Shown: positions 43,567 to 53,086 of the stretch, piece by piece
How positions within the stretch are numbered: position 1 is the first letter of the stretch
Layout of the letters: each line of letters opens with the position of its first letter
From: Cronobacter sakazakii
GTDB taxonomy: Bacteria > Pseudomonadota > Gammaproteobacteria > Enterobacterales > Enterobacteriaceae
Length of the DNA stretch: 64,000 nucleotides
Assembly: GCF_000982825.1 (NCBI RefSeq)
Contig: NZ_CP011047.1
Location: 3,410,001-3,474,000, forward strand
Direction: 5' to 3'
Notes under the pieces: generated by a model
Told to the model about the DNA's origin: nothing
The model's input: the letters and a program-made list of their open reading frames with translations, nothing else
Database searches by the model: none
Translations under genes and position numbers: made by a program

Positions 43567-43977
43567 TCATTTTTCAACCGGCGTGTAACGTAAATAACCG
43601 GCGACCCCGCCCCCACCGTCGTTCGGGTGGTGAATACCTTCTGTCACTTTGATTTTAGGAAAATCAAAGGGCGAAACGCCTTCAAGGCAAGCCACATTCA
43701 CGCCATATTGATCCGGGTTTGAACGTCGCTGGTGAAAGGTATAAATGCCGCATACCGAACAGAAATAGTGCGCGGCCTGGCGGGTATTAAAACGATACTC
43801 CGTCAGTTTTTCCTTACCCTCCAGCACCGTAATACCATTGAGCGGTGCCGACACCGTAATAGCGCCACGCATCCGGCAATAAGAGCAGTTGCAGCGGCGG
43901 GCGGTATTCAGCCCGTCCGTTAATTCCACGGTAAATTTCACCGTACCGCAGTGACACTGGCCATTCATTTTTTCCAC
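43567..43977 (-). CDS. GFA-family (glutathione-dependent formaldehyde-activating enzyme-like) zinc protein
   Basis: 136 residues. The family's metal ligands are seen as GQCHCGTVKF, RRCNCSYCRMRGAI and HYFCSVCGIYTFHQRR, i.e. paired CxC and CxxC zinc sites. The name is inherited from Gfa of Paracoccus; most relatives have no proven formaldehyde role. A GTG start at 43977 has AAGGAG 9-10 nt upstream and gives MEKMNGQCHCG; ATG at 43968 is the alternative. Monocistronic. Confidence 0.85.
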   Translation of the reverse strand: MEKMNGQCHCGTVKFTVELTDGLNTARRCNCSYCRMRGAITVSAPLNGITVLEGKEKLTEYRFNTRQAAHYFCSVCGIYTFHQRRSNPDQYGVNVACLEGVSPFDFPKIKVTEGIHHPNDGGGGVAGYLRYTPVEK

Positions 43978-44290
43978 GCTATATATCTCCTTGCCAATAA
44001 ATTATTTTCAGCGGCGCTCGCCCGCGCGAGGCGGTACGTGGGGATTATGCGATTACGCCCGCGCTTTTACGTGTGAATATGCAGACAGACGGGCCTGTTA
44101 TCGTATATATAATAGGTACCCTCTCTCTTTTAATGACATCTTTTAACGACTTTCTCTGAACCACACCTGCGCGCAAGGCACAGGCCGTTGCGTTCAGCAT
44201 TCTTGCGGCGCGCTGCGCTGATTTAAGACTACACAACATTGCCCGTGCTCGCCTCCCTGATATGCTGGTCGAGCAAAAGGAGGAAGTGCC
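43978..44290. other. intergenic region between the GFA gene and the IraP-like gene
   Basis: 313 bp. It must hold the divergent promoters of both neighbours. I see no convincing gene, RNA or operator. The AAAAGGAGGAAG ribosome site of the IraP-like gene is at its right end (44276-44287). Confidence 0.5.
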
Positions 44291-44635
44291 ATGAATAATG
44301 TGATTTACAGCATGATTGCTAAAATCTCGAAAATGGATGCGGAAGCGAAAATTCTGACGGCTCAGGTAGAAGCGCAGGCACTGCTGTTAAGCGCCATGCT
44401 AATGACTATCGGGAAAAACGGCGGAATGGATGAGATGATTGAGGGCGTGAAAAAAGCCATCAATGCGGCGCTGGATGCAGAAGATAACGCGTTTAAATCG
44501 GACACTGAAATATTACTCAACCAGTTTAACGAGCTGTTATCCATTGCCTGCGTACTGGATAAAGAGAAGCCGGAACTGGATATTGACGCCTTGCGTAAAC
44601 TCTCATCCTCTCTCACCAGCGATAAGCAATTCTGA
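44291..44635 (+). CDS. IraP-like anti-adaptor (sigma-S stabilising) protein
   Basis: 114 residues, soluble, with an N-terminal coiled coil: YSMIAKISKMDAEAKILTAQ followed by VEAQALLLSAMLMTIGK. This matches the IraP pattern ([20 protein letters not shown] in E. coli, from memory) in spacing and in the AQVEA core. IraP blocks RssB and so protects RpoS from ClpXP. The C-terminal part is longer than in E. coli IraP (86 residues) and has little similarity, so this may be a divergent paralogue. A strong ribosome site precedes the ATG. Confidence 0.65.
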   Translation: MNNVIYSMIAKISKMDAEAKILTAQVEAQALLLSAMLMTIGKNGGMDEMIEGVKKAINAALDAEDNAFKSDTEILLNQFNELLSIACVLDKEKPELDIDALRKLSSSLTSDKQF

Positions 44636-44647
44636 CCGCAAATAAAC

Positions 44648-44674
44648 GTTACAGGGGCTCTGTGCCCCTGTAAC
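44648..44674. terminator. hairpin between convergent genes
   Basis: Perfect 11-bp stem (44648-44658 with 44664-44674), 5-nt loop. On the minus side it is followed by GTTTATTT, so it best serves the gene at 44681-44899; the plus side lacks a T run. Confidence 0.6.
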
Positions 44675-44680
44675 CCAACA

Positions 44681-44899
44681 TTAATAGAACTGTCGGATCG
44701 CGTTTTCGGTTTCCTGATCGCTCACCAGCCCGGAAAACCGCGCCACCAGATACGTTTCTCCGTCGAGCTTATAACTTTCGATCGGCAGCTCAAGCGTGGC
44801 TCCCTTTTCTCCGCTGATCCGCATGACCTGCAGCTCATCATCAACAGCCACATGCTCAACCTGACCGCCTGGCATAATTGTCACGACATTCTTTGGCAT
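44681..44899 (-). CDS. small hypothetical protein
   Basis: 72 residues (starts MPKNVVTIMPGGQVEHVAVD; also LPIESYKLDGETYLVARFSG), soluble, probably a small beta-rich domain. GAGGG lies 8 nt before the ATG, and a hairpin follows the stop. No family recognised. The balanced composition and expression signals argue for a real gene. Confidence 0.65.
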   Translation of the reverse strand: MPKNVVTIMPGGQVEHVAVDDELQVMRISGEKGATLELPIESYKLDGETYLVARFSGLVSDQETENAIRQFY

Positions 44900-45013
44900 T
44901 TATCAGCCCTCTGGTTCGATTAAAAATCGACCTTAACACAGGCTACACGGGCGCGCCTGATTTTATAACCCGCCCGGTAACGCGGGAATAGCACAGGTGA
45001 CCGCCCTTTGGCC

Positions 45014-46396
45014 TTAACGTTTGCGTAAACGACTGACGCTGAAGGCCAGCGCCAGCAGCGAGGCCGCAGCGGCGATCCACAGCGCGAGACGCACGCCTGC
45101 GACCTCGGCGATACCACTGGCAGACGTTGCCCCTACAGTGAGGAGCACACCCACCAGCGCCGCGCCCAGACATTGCCCGAAGGTGCGCATAATCGCCAGC
45201 ACGCCGGAGGCGTAACCGCTATATTCACGCGGCGCGCCCGCCAGCATCTCGCGGTTATTCGGGCTCTGAAAGCAGCCGAACCCAATGCCGCACAGCAATC
45301 CGCGCAGGCTGATGTCCCAGGCAGCGGCGTGCGCAGGCAGCAGCGCCAGCGCCACCAGGCCCGCCACGAAAAGCCCCAGACCTACGGTTGCGATAACCGA
45401 CGGCGCGTAGCGGTCGGCCAACCGCCCGGCGTGCGGTGCCACCAGAATGATCCCGACAGGCCAGGCGGTGAAAAGCAGCGCGGCGTGCAGCGCGCTGTAA
45501 CCGTAGACGCTCTGGAACAGAAACGGCAGCGCCACGAAGGTCATCCCCTGGCTCACAAACGACGCCAGCGAGGTCAGCGCCGCGAGCGAAAACCGCGCGT
45601 TGGCAAAGAGCTGCGGCGGCAGCAGCGGCGCTGGCGCGCGTTTTAAACGCCAGGCCAGCAGCAGGCCCGCCACCAGCGCCAGTGCGCCGAAGCCGAGTAG
45701 CGCCTCAAGCGACAGCGCGTCTGACGCCATCACCGCCGCGCCGAGCATCAGCGCCGAAAGCAGCGCGCCTGGCACATCAAACGGCCCGCGCGACGGGTGT
45801 GTATCATTGGGTAGCGTGCGCAGCGTCAGCAGCAGCGCCAGCACGCCCGGTGCAATGTTGATCGCGAACAGCCAGGGCCAGCCGAGCGTGGCGAGCAGCG
45901 CGCCGCCCAGCACCGGCGCGATGGCCGTGCTGGTGGCGATAAGCAGCGCGTTCATGCCGAGAATGCGCCCGAGCAGCCGGTTCGGGAAAATGGTGCGCAG
46001 AATAGCGGGCGCGATGCTGAGCGTCGCCGCGCCGCCCACGCCCTGTAAAATTCGCATCGCCACAAGCCAGGGGAGCGACGGTGAAAGCGCGCAGCCGAGT
46101 GAAGCGAGCGTAAACAGCCCGACGCCTGCGGCAAATAACGTGCGAAAGCCGAGCCGCCCGGCCAGCGCGGCGAAAATCGCGAGCGTCATCGCCGCCGAGA
46201 GCAGATAACCGTTCGCCACCCAGACAGTCTGCGCCGCCGTCGCATTCAGGGCATGGGCCATTTCCGGCAGCGCGATATTCACCATCGCGCCATCAAAAAC
46301 CGCCATCGTGGTACTCGTCATCACCGCGAGCATCGCCAGCGCGCGCTCGCGCCCCGGCAGCCCTTCATCGCCGGGCAGGTCAGTAAATAACGTCAT
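45014..46396 (-). CDS. MFS drug/metabolite exporter (DHA2-like)
   Basis: 460 residues with about 14 hydrophobic segments. The family motifs FDGAMVNIALPEMAHAL (motif D1-like), LAGRLGFRTLFAAGV (motif A) and ILGMNALLIATSTAIAPVLGG (motif C of drug antiporters) are present. The ATG at 46396 with GGAG 5 nt upstream is preferred over the GTG at 46402. It is divergent from a LysR regulator, its probable controller. Substrate unknown. Confidence 0.88.
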   Translation of the reverse strand: MTLFTDLPGDEGLPGRERALAMLAVMTSTTMAVFDGAMVNIALPEMAHALNATAAQTVWVANGYLLSAAMTLAIFAALAGRLGFRTLFAAGVGLFTLASLGCALSPSLPWLVAMRILQGVGGAATLSIAPAILRTIFPNRLLGRILGMNALLIATSTAIAPVLGGALLATLGWPWLFAINIAPGVLALLLTLRTLPNDTHPSRGPFDVPGALLSALMLGAAVMASDALSLEALLGFGALALVAGLLLAWRLKRAPAPLLPPQLFANARFSLAALTSLASFVSQGMTFVALPFLFQSVYGYSALHAALLFTAWPVGIILVAPHAGRLADRYAPSVIATVGLGLFVAGLVALALLPAHAAAWDISLRGLLCGIGFGCFQSPNNREMLAGAPREYSGYASGVLAIMRTFGQCLGAALVGVLLTVGATSASGIAEVAGVRLALWIAAAASLLALAFSVSRLRKR

Positions 46397-46521
46397 GGTC
46401 ACTCCGAAAATGTGTGCTTGCGTTCACTCTACTTTCCGGCGATACATAGCGGAAGACGCAACGATTGCACTTTACCCCTGCATGAAACGCCATCTGTCAT
46501 GATGACGCCCGGAGCCTGACG

Positions 46522-47433
46522 ATGAATGACCCGGATTTAAATTTGCTGTTCGCCCTTGATGTCCTGCTCGCCGAGAAAAGCGTGGCGGCGGCGGCGCGTC
46601 GCCTGAATTTAAGCGCGTCGGCGATGAGCCGCACGCTGAGTCGCCTGCGCGAGGCCACCGGCGATCCACTGCTGGTACGCGCCGGACGCCAGATGGTGCT
46701 CACGCCCTACGCCGACTCCCTTCGCGAGCGCACCCAGGGCGCGGTCTTTGCCGCGCGCGCCGTGCTGCGCCCTGCGCCGCAGGAATTTGATATCACACGT
46801 CACCAGCAGACGTTTTCGCTGCGCGCCAACGACGGTTTTGTGGAGGCGTTCGGCCCGGCGCTGATTGCGGCGGCTGCACGATGTGCGCCCGGCATACGCC
46901 TGCGTTTTGCGCCCAAGCCGGTGAAAAGCGACCGGCCCTTGCGTGAAGGAGAGGCGGATCTGGAAATCGGTGTGCCGGGCGAGATGGGGCCGGAAATCAA
47001 ACAGCAGCGGCTGTTTAGTGACCGCTTCGTGGGCGTGGTGAGAAGCGATCACCCGCTCGCCGGGCGTGACATCACGCCTGAGGATTACACCGCGTGGAAC
47101 CATGTGGCGGCGTCGCGGCGCGGCGTATTGACCGGGCCGGTCGATGACGCGCTCGCGCAACTGGGGCTGTCACGCAATATTGCCGCGGTGGTGCCGGGGT
47201 TTCCGGCAGCGCTCGCCGTCGCGCGCGGTACCGATCTGGTGGCGCTGGTGCCCGCCTCGTTTCTGATTAATCTGCCGGGCGATACCGGGCTTACGTGGTT
47301 TGAATTACCTGTGGCGACCCGGCCGATTACCGTGTCGCAGATGTGGCATCCGCGTCTGGATGCCGATCCGGCGCACCGCTGGCTGCGCCAGTTTGTCCTG
47401 GCGGAGTGCCGCGCGCGGATGCCGGAAGGCTGA
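46522..47433 (+). CDS. LysR-family transcriptional regulator
   Basis: 303 residues. The N-terminal winged helix-turn-helix reads LNLLFALDVLLAEKSVAAAA then RLNLSASAMSRTLSRLREAT, and the C-terminal half is a periplasmic-binding-type effector domain. The 125 bp to the divergent MFS gene hold the shared promoter region, the classical LysR arrangement, so it probably activates or represses the exporter. The inducer is unknown. Confidence 0.9.
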   Translation: MNDPDLNLLFALDVLLAEKSVAAAARRLNLSASAMSRTLSRLREATGDPLLVRAGRQMVLTPYADSLRERTQGAVFAARAVLRPAPQEFDITRHQQTFSLRANDGFVEAFGPALIAAAARCAPGIRLRFAPKPVKSDRPLREGEADLEIGVPGEMGPEIKQQRLFSDRFVGVVRSDHPLAGRDITPEDYTAWNHVAASRRGVLTGPVDDALAQLGLSRNIAAVVPGFPAALAVARGTDLVALVPASFLINLPGDTGLTWFELPVATRPITVSQMWHPRLDADPAHRWLRQFVLAECRARMPEG

Positions 47434-47442
47434 ATGCCGGGC

Positions 47443-47467
47443 AAAAAAATCCCCCTGGCGGGGGATT
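47443..47467 (-). terminator. fdhF terminator (shared with convergent LysR gene)
   Basis: AATCCCCC/GGGGGATT stem (8 bp), 4-nt loop, followed on the minus strand by seven T residues (complement of the A run near 47443-47449). Confidence 0.9.
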
Positions 47468-47473
47468 CGTTAT

Positions 47474-49621
47474 TTAACCCTGCGCGGACTCCCGCAGCCG
47501 GGTTTTCAGGGCGTTGTACTCGTCAATCACATACTGCTCGGCGGCTCGCTGATCCGCTATCGGCTCGACGCGCACGGCGCAGTACTTATACTCCGGCGTT
47601 TTTGTGATCGGGCTTAGATTCTCCGCCACCAGCTCGTTACAGGCACCAATCCACCACTGGTACGTCATGTAGACCGCGCCTCTGTTCGGCCTGTCGCTCA
47701 CTTGCGCGCGGGTAATGACTTTACCTTTGCGCGACACCACCCACACCAGCGCCTCGTCTTCAATGCCGAGGCGTTTTGCGTCGGCGCTGTTGATTTGCGC
47801 GTAACCCGGCTCATCCGCCAGCGCCGCCAGCGCGGCGCAGTTGCCGGTCATCGAGCGGCAGGAGTAGTGCCCCACTTCGCGCACCGTGGAGAGCACCAGC
47901 GGATACTCCTCGTTGACCCGGTCAAGCGGCGGTGCCCAGTCGCAGGTGAAGAACTGCCCGAGCCCGTTCGGCGTGGAGAATTCCTTTTCAAAGAGGTAAT
48001 CGGTGCCCTGATCGGCATCAGATTCATCACGGCACGGCCACTGGATGTAGCCCAGCTCCCCCATTTTCTCGTATGTGGCACCATAAAAATCGGGGCACAG
48101 CGCGCGCAGCTCATCCCAGATCTGTTTAGTGTTGTCGTAATGCATCGGGTAGCCCATCCGGGTGGCGATCTCGCTGATTATCTGCCAGTCGGTTTTCAGA
48201 TCCCACTTCGGCTCCACCGCTTTAAAGAAACGTTGGAAGCCGCGATCCGCCGCCGTGTAGACCCCTTCATGCTCGCCCCATGAGGTGGAAGGCAAAATCA
48301 CGTCCGCCGCCGCGGCGGTTTTGGTCATGAAAATGTCCTGTACAATCACCAGTTCCAGCGTCTCGAACGCCTGGCGCACTGCCGAGAGCTCGGCATCGGT
48401 TTGCAGCGGATCTTCCCCCATGATGTAAGCGGCGCGCACTTCGCCATGCGCCGCGCGGTGCGGCAGTTCGCTGATGCGATAACCAGTATGCGCCGGCAGC
48501 GACGCCACGCCCCAGGCTTTGGCGAATTTCTCACGGTGCTCGGGGAATTTCACATACTGATAGCCCGGATAAGTATCCGGCAGCGCGCCCATGTCGCACG
48601 CGCCCTGTACGTTATTCTGCCCGCGTACCGGGTTAACGCCCGCGCTCGGTTTGCCGAGGTTACCCGTCAGCAGCGCGAGGCTGGTCAGTGAACGCACGGT
48701 CTCGACGCCCTGGTAAAACTGCGTCACGCCCATGCCCCAGAGGATCGCCGCACGTTCCGCGCGGGCGTACATCCGCGCTGCTTCGCGGATCTCCTCAGCG
48801 CTGACGCCTGTGATGGTTTCCACCGACTCCGGCGTATAGCCTTCAACGATTTTGCGATACTCTTCAAAGCCTTCAGTACGCGCCGATACAAAGGCGTGAT
48901 CCCAGAGATCTTCTTCGATAATCACGTGCCCCATCGCGTTCAGCAGCGCGATGTTGGAGCCGTTTTTCAGCGCCAGATGTCTATCCGCAATCCGCGCGGT
49001 TTCGATTTTCCGCGGATCGCAGACGATAATTTTCGCCCCGTTTTTCTTCGCTTTGATCACGCGATTAGCGACGATCGGATGCGAATCCGCCGGGTTATAC
49101 CCAAATACAAAGACTAAATCGGTATTTTCAATGCCAGTGATGGAGTTGCTCATGGTGCCGTTACCGACCGACTGGTGCAGACCTGCAACCGAGGGGCCGT
49201 GTCAGACGCGCGCGCAGCAATCGACGTTATTGGTGCCGATTACCGCGCGGGCAAATTTTTGCATCACATAGTTGGTTTCGTTGCCGGTGCCGCGTGACGA
49301 TCCGGTGGTCATGATGGCATCCGGGCCATATTTGGCTTTAATGTCGCCAAGGCGCTGCGCCACATAATTGAGCGCCTCCTCCCAGGAGACCGCTTCCAGC
49401 CTGCCGCCGCGCTCACGGCGGATCATCGGCGTTTTCAGGCGCGGAGTGAGGATTTGGGTATCATTGATAAAATCCCAGCCGTAATAGCCCTTCAGGCATA
49501 AATCGCCCTGATTGGTTTTCCCAATTGCTGCTTCCGCCTTAACGACCTTGCCGTTATCGACGATCAGGTTAATTTTGCAACCCGACGCGCAATAGGGGCA
49601 AACCGTAACGACTTTTTTCAT
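47474..49621 (-). CDS. fdhF: formate dehydrogenase H, selenocysteine-containing
   Basis: 715 residues when the in-frame TGA at codon 140 (49204-49202) is read as selenocysteine; length and sequence follow E. coli FdhF. Oxidises formate to CO2 in the formate hydrogenlyase complex at the cytoplasmic face of the inner membrane, using a bis-MGD molybdenum centre and one [4Fe-4S] cluster (CPYCASGC, then CLKGYYGW). The sequence around Sec is NVDCCARV-U-HGPSVAGL. The SECIS follows directly. Expression is predicted to be sigma-54/FhlA-dependent from 49665-49681. Transcribed alone, downstream of the hydN-hypF-nickel permease operon, with its own terminator. Confidence 0.97.
49164..49204 (-). promoter_or_regulatory. 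SECIS element of fdhF
   Basis: The coding strand right after TGA (ACGGCCCCTCGGTTGCAGGT, then CTGCACCAGTCGGTCGG) matches the E. coli fdhF SECIS almost base for base, including the apical GGTTGCAGGTCTGCACC hairpin bound by SelB. Confidence 0.92.
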
Positions 49622-49664
49622 CGGTTATGCTCCAGAGTTAACTGCGTAAAGAGTGGAGCGGATA

Positions 49665-49681
49665 ATGCAGAAAGCGTGCCA
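49665..49681 (-). promoter_or_regulatory. sigma-54 (-24/-12) promoter of fdhF
   Basis: TGGCACGCTTTCTGCA on the minus strand: GG-N10-GC spacing and strong consensus. It lies 44 nt before the fdhF ATG. FhlA plus formate is the expected activator. Confidence 0.85.
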
Positions 49682-49735
49682 GCTGCCGGAAAGCGCGCCG
49701 CACGCGGGTTGAAAAGGAAAAATCACTGTCGAGGG

Positions 49736-49772
49736 CGCGCCTTTCGTCAAAAGTGACGTGACGAAAGGCGCG
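49736..49772. other. 14-bp perfect inverted repeat upstream of the fdhF promoter
   Basis: Stem 49736-49749 with 49759-49772, 9-nt loop. It contains CGTCA-N4-TGACG, similar in layout to reported FhlA boxes (TGTCG-N4-TGACA). It lies 7 bp from the end of the nickel permease gene and 55 bp upstream of the -24 element, so it may be an activator site or the end of that operon. No T run. Confidence 0.5.
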
Positions 49773-49779
49773 TGGCGGC

Positions 49780-50802
49780 TTAGCGCGCAGACAGCGCGTC
49801 GTAGCCTTTCAGGCGGTAGTTGAGAATAGACAGCGCCCAGCAGGCGATGAACAAACCGACCACAATAAACCCGGCGTCGCCAAGATTATCGTTCACGCCC
49901 GCCACCCAGCTCCAGAAACCGCCGGAAAGACCGAATTTATCCATCAGCAGCCCCAGCGCCTCCAGCCCGCCGATAAACAGCGCCACCACCACCGACGTGC
50001 CGGTAATGGTCATGTTGTAGTAGAGCTTGCGCTGCGGCTTGCTGAAAGCCCAGCCATACGCGCCGACCATCACCAGATTGTCGAGCGTGTCGACAAGCGC
50101 CATACCGCTGGTAAAGAGCGCCGGGAAGACCAGAATCGACCAGACCGACATGCCGTGTGACGCGCCCGCCGCCGAGATGCCCAGCACGCCAATCTCGGTG
50201 GCGGTGTCAAAGCCGAGCCCGAAGAGAAAACCGACCAGATACATATGCCAGCTTTTATTGACCAGCCGGAAGGTGGCGCGAAACAACCAGCTCATCGGCC
50301 CGCCTGTGGTCATGGCATCCGCGGGCATATTCAGCGGCTCGCCACGTTTTAAGCGGCTGAAGCTCTGCCAGATACCGCGCAGGATAACCAGATTCACCAG
50401 CGCCATCGCCAGCAGAAATACCGCCGAGACGGTGGTGCCAATCACGCCGCCCACCTCATGAAACCAGGCCATGTCTTCTTTTACCGCCGCGGCAGTTGCG
50501 GCAATGGCGACCGACGCCAGCACCACAATGCTGGAGTGGCCGAGCGAAAACCACGCCCCGACGCCACACGGGCGTTTACCCTGCTGCATCATTTTACGCG
50601 TGACGTTATCAATGGCGGCGATATGGTCTGCATCCACCGCGTGGCGCAGCCCGTAACCCCAGGCCAGCATGCTCGCGGCCATCAGCGCGGGAGTGTCGTG
50701 AAAGGCATAAAACGCCCAGATCCAGGCGGCCAGGTTGGCAAGACCAAGCACGGCCACCAGGGCCAGCGCACGGGGTGGAAGATTACGCAATTGAGTCAGC
50801 AT
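49780..50802 (-). CDS. nickel/cobalt permease (NiCoT, HoxN/NixA type)
   Basis: 340-residue inner-membrane transporter with eight or so hydrophobic segments. The diagnostic metal motif RHAVDADHIAAIDN (HX4DH) is at about residue 52 and the second NiCoT motif LGFDTATEIGVLG at about 195. It supplies Ni for the [NiFe] centre of hydrogenase 3. The ATG overlaps the hypF stop by 7 nt, so nickel import is translationally coupled to hydrogenase maturation. E. coli uses NikABCDE instead. Confidence 0.93.
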   Translation of the reverse strand: MLTQLRNLPPRALALVAVLGLANLAAWIWAFYAFHDTPALMAASMLAWGYGLRHAVDADHIAAIDNVTRKMMQQGKRPCGVGAWFSLGHSSIVVLASVAIAATAAAVKEDMAWFHEVGGVIGTTVSAVFLLAMALVNLVILRGIWQSFSRLKRGEPLNMPADAMTTGGPMSWLFRATFRLVNKSWHMYLVGFLFGLGFDTATEIGVLGISAAGASHGMSVWSILVFPALFTSGMALVDTLDNLVMVGAYGWAFSKPQRKLYYNMTITGTSVVVALFIGGLEALGLLMDKFGLSGGFWSWVAGVNDNLGDAGFIVVGLFIACWALSILNYRLKGYDALSAR

Positions 50803-53042
50803 GACGTCGTTCCTGTAAGTGATGAAAACGCGGCGGCGGCAATCGCCGCCTGGCCGAACGCCACCGCGCCGTCGCCTGCAGGTAACGCGTGCGGCAGCAG
50901 TAGCCGGAAATCGTGAAGGTAAAACGCGAGCCTTTCGCGCAGAAGCTGGTTATGCAGCACCCCGCCACCACAGGCGATGGTGTTGATGCCGCGCGCGCTG
51001 GCGTGACAGCGCGCAAGCGCAGCCAGCCCGCTTGCGAGTGCGTCGTGAAACGCCCAGGCGCGGGCACCCGCTGGCGCGTCAAATGCCAGCAGACTCGCCC
51101 AGAAGGCGGGTATATCAAACTCGCCCTCGATAGGTGACAACGTCACAGAATGCGCTACCGGACCGTGACGCAGCGCCAGCGCTTCCAGGCGGCAGGCCGC
51201 CTCGCCTTCATAGCTTTGCGCGTCAGGCGCCACGCCAAGCATCGCCGACACGGCGTCAAATAAACGCCCGGTTGATGACGCAAGCGGCGCATTGATACCC
51301 CGCGCCATCGCGCGCATAAGCGGTGCCCAGGGTTTAGCGAGAAGCCCGGCGGCCTGCGGGAGCGTTTGCCACTGCGGCACAAACGCCTGCCACTGCGCGA
51401 GCCAGTTACGCCACGGCTGACGCGCCGCGAGGTCACCGCCCGGCAGCGGCAGCGCAGGCAGGCCGCCGAGCCGCTCGCACCGTGCGTAATCCACCAGCAA
51501 ACACTCGCCGCCCCACAGCGCGCCGCCCTCTCCCATGCCGATGCCGTCCAGCGCCAGCGCAATGACGGGGCCGCCGTCGCGCGGCCAGCGGTGCTCGGCC
51601 AGGCAGGCGGCAATATGCGCATGGTGATGCAGAACGCGTTTCACCGGCAGCCCCGTCGCCTCGCCGAGCGCGCTGCTGCGATACCCCGTATGCGCATCCA
51701 CCACCACCTGCTGCGGGTGAAAATCGTAAATGTCGCGAAACAGCGCCAGCGCCGTGCGCCACTGCGCTTCGGTCTGCGGATTGCTGAGATCGCCCAGATG
51801 CTGGCTCAGCACCGCCTCGCCGCCGCGCGCGAGACAAAAGGTGTTTTTGAGATCGGCTCCGAGGCAGAGCGTGGCGGGTATATCGGCAAAGCCCGGCGGC
51901 AGCGGGATGGCGTCCGGCACAAAGCCGCGCGCCCGGCGCAGCATCTCGCCGCCGGGGCGCATCACCGAATCATCCATCCGTTGCAGGATGTCGCGGTTAT
52001 GCAGCAAAAAACCGTCGGCAATCTCACTAAGCTGCGAGAGCGCCTGCGCACTGGTGAGCGCGGGCGGCTCGCCGCTGCGGTTGCCGGAGGTCATTACCAG
52101 CGGACGCCCGACGCCCTGCATCAGCAGGTGTTGCAGCGGGTTCGCAGGCAGCATCACGCCAGTTTCGTTAAGCCCTGGCGCGATGGCCTCGCACAGCGGC
52201 GGCAGGTGCGCGTTATTCACCAGCACAATCGGGGCGGCGGGCGTGAGCAATTGCGCCCGGGCGTCATCCGGCAGCCCTTCGGCGTTCGCAAGCATCACCG
52301 CCAGCGGTTTGGTCGGGCGATGCTTACGCACGCGCAGGCGCGCCACGGCGTCAGCGTTTTGCGCATCGCAGGCGAGATGAAACCCGCCGATGCCTTTAAT
52401 GGCAACAATCTGGCCTGCAATGAGCGCAGCGATGGCGGCCTCAAGCGCCGCCTCTTTTTGTGCCGTCTGTTCACCACTTACCCAACTCAGCTGCGGGCCA
52501 CATGTCGGGCAGGCCACGGGCTGCGCGTGAAAGCGCCGGTCGGCCGGGTCACGGTATTGCGCCTCGCACGGCGCGCAGAGCGGAAAGCCCGCCATCGCGG
52601 TATTGGGACGGTCATAGGGCATCGCGCGAATAATGGTAAAGCGCGGGCCGCAATGGGTGCAGTTAATAAACGGATAGCGCCAGCGCGGGTCTGCGGGATC
52701 GTTGAGTTCGCGCAGGCATTGCGGGCAGGTGGCGGCGTCCGGGGTGATTTGCGTGCGCATCGCCCCGCCGCCGCTCTCGCGAATGGAAAACGAGTCAGGC
52801 TGCAGCGGCCAGCGAAACGGCGCGGCGCTGACGCTGTCGATACGCGCGAGCGGCGGGCAGTGCTGCCACAACGCGGCGATAAACGCCCCTTCACCGCCGG
52901 TCAGGCGCACTTTCACCCCCGCGCCGTCGTTGCAGACGTCGCCAGTGAGCGCCAGCCGCTGCGCCAGTTGCCAGACGAAGGGGCGAAAACCCACCCCCTG
53001 CACCCGGCCCTGAATGCGTAAAATCGTACCGTTAAGGTTCAT
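50796..53042 (-). CDS. hypF: carbamoyltransferase HypF (hydrogenase maturation)
   Basis: 748 residues from MNLNGTILRIQGRVQGVGFR (53042). Converts carbamoyl phosphate and ATP to a carbamoyl-adenylate and moves the group to HypE, the source of the CN ligands of [NiFe] hydrogenases. Domains in order: acylphosphatase (GRVQGVGFRPFVW, about 10-90), two zinc fingers (CPQCLRELNDPADPRWRYPF and CAPCEAQYRDPADRRF, about 105-180), YrdC-like (KGIGGFHLACDAQNADAV, about 200-380), and Kae1-like (HHHAHIAACLAEHRWP, then NTIACGGGVLHNQLL). It is the third gene after hydN and fdhF(Cys). Longer in-frame starts upstream are not supported. Confidence 0.96.
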   Translation of the reverse strand: MNLNGTILRIQGRVQGVGFRPFVWQLAQRLALTGDVCNDGAGVKVRLTGGEGAFIAALWQHCPPLARIDSVSAAPFRWPLQPDSFSIRESGGGAMRTQITPDAATCPQCLRELNDPADPRWRYPFINCTHCGPRFTIIRAMPYDRPNTAMAGFPLCAPCEAQYRDPADRRFHAQPVACPTCGPQLSWVSGEQTAQKEAALEAAIAALIAGQIVAIKGIGGFHLACDAQNADAVARLRVRKHRPTKPLAVMLANAEGLPDDARAQLLTPAAPIVLVNNAHLPPLCEAIAPGLNETGVMLPANPLQHLLMQGVGRPLVMTSGNRSGEPPALTSAQALSQLSEIADGFLLHNRDILQRMDDSVMRPGGEMLRRARGFVPDAIPLPPGFADIPATLCLGADLKNTFCLARGGEAVLSQHLGDLSNPQTEAQWRTALALFRDIYDFHPQQVVVDAHTGYRSSALGEATGLPVKRVLHHHAHIAACLAEHRWPRDGGPVIALALDGIGMGEGGALWGGECLLVDYARCERLGGLPALPLPGGDLAARQPWRNWLAQWQAFVPQWQTLPQAAGLLAKPWAPLMRAMARGINAPLASSTGRLFDAVSAMLGVAPDAQSYEGEAACRLEALALRHGPVAHSVTLSPIEGEFDIPAFWASLLAFDAPAGARAWAFHDALASGLAALARCHASARGINTIACGGGVLHNQLLRERLAFYLHDFRLLLPHALPAGDGAVAFGQAAIAAAAFSSLTGTTSC

Positions 53043-53086
53043 CGTCTCGTCGAAAACGCGCGGGCACGAGGCCCGCGCAGGCTGAG

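Noticed and set aside
44045..44239. 64-codon minus-strand ORF upstream of the IraP-like gene
   Set aside because: No ribosome site or recognisable domain; lies in a promoter region.
49202..49204. In-frame TGA splitting fdhF into two genes or a pseudogene
   Set aside because: It is selenocysteine codon 140; context and the downstream SECIS match E. coli fdhF.
51366..53021. 551-codon plus-strand frame opposite hypF
   Set aside because: Shadow of hypF, low-complexity basic translation, no expression signals.
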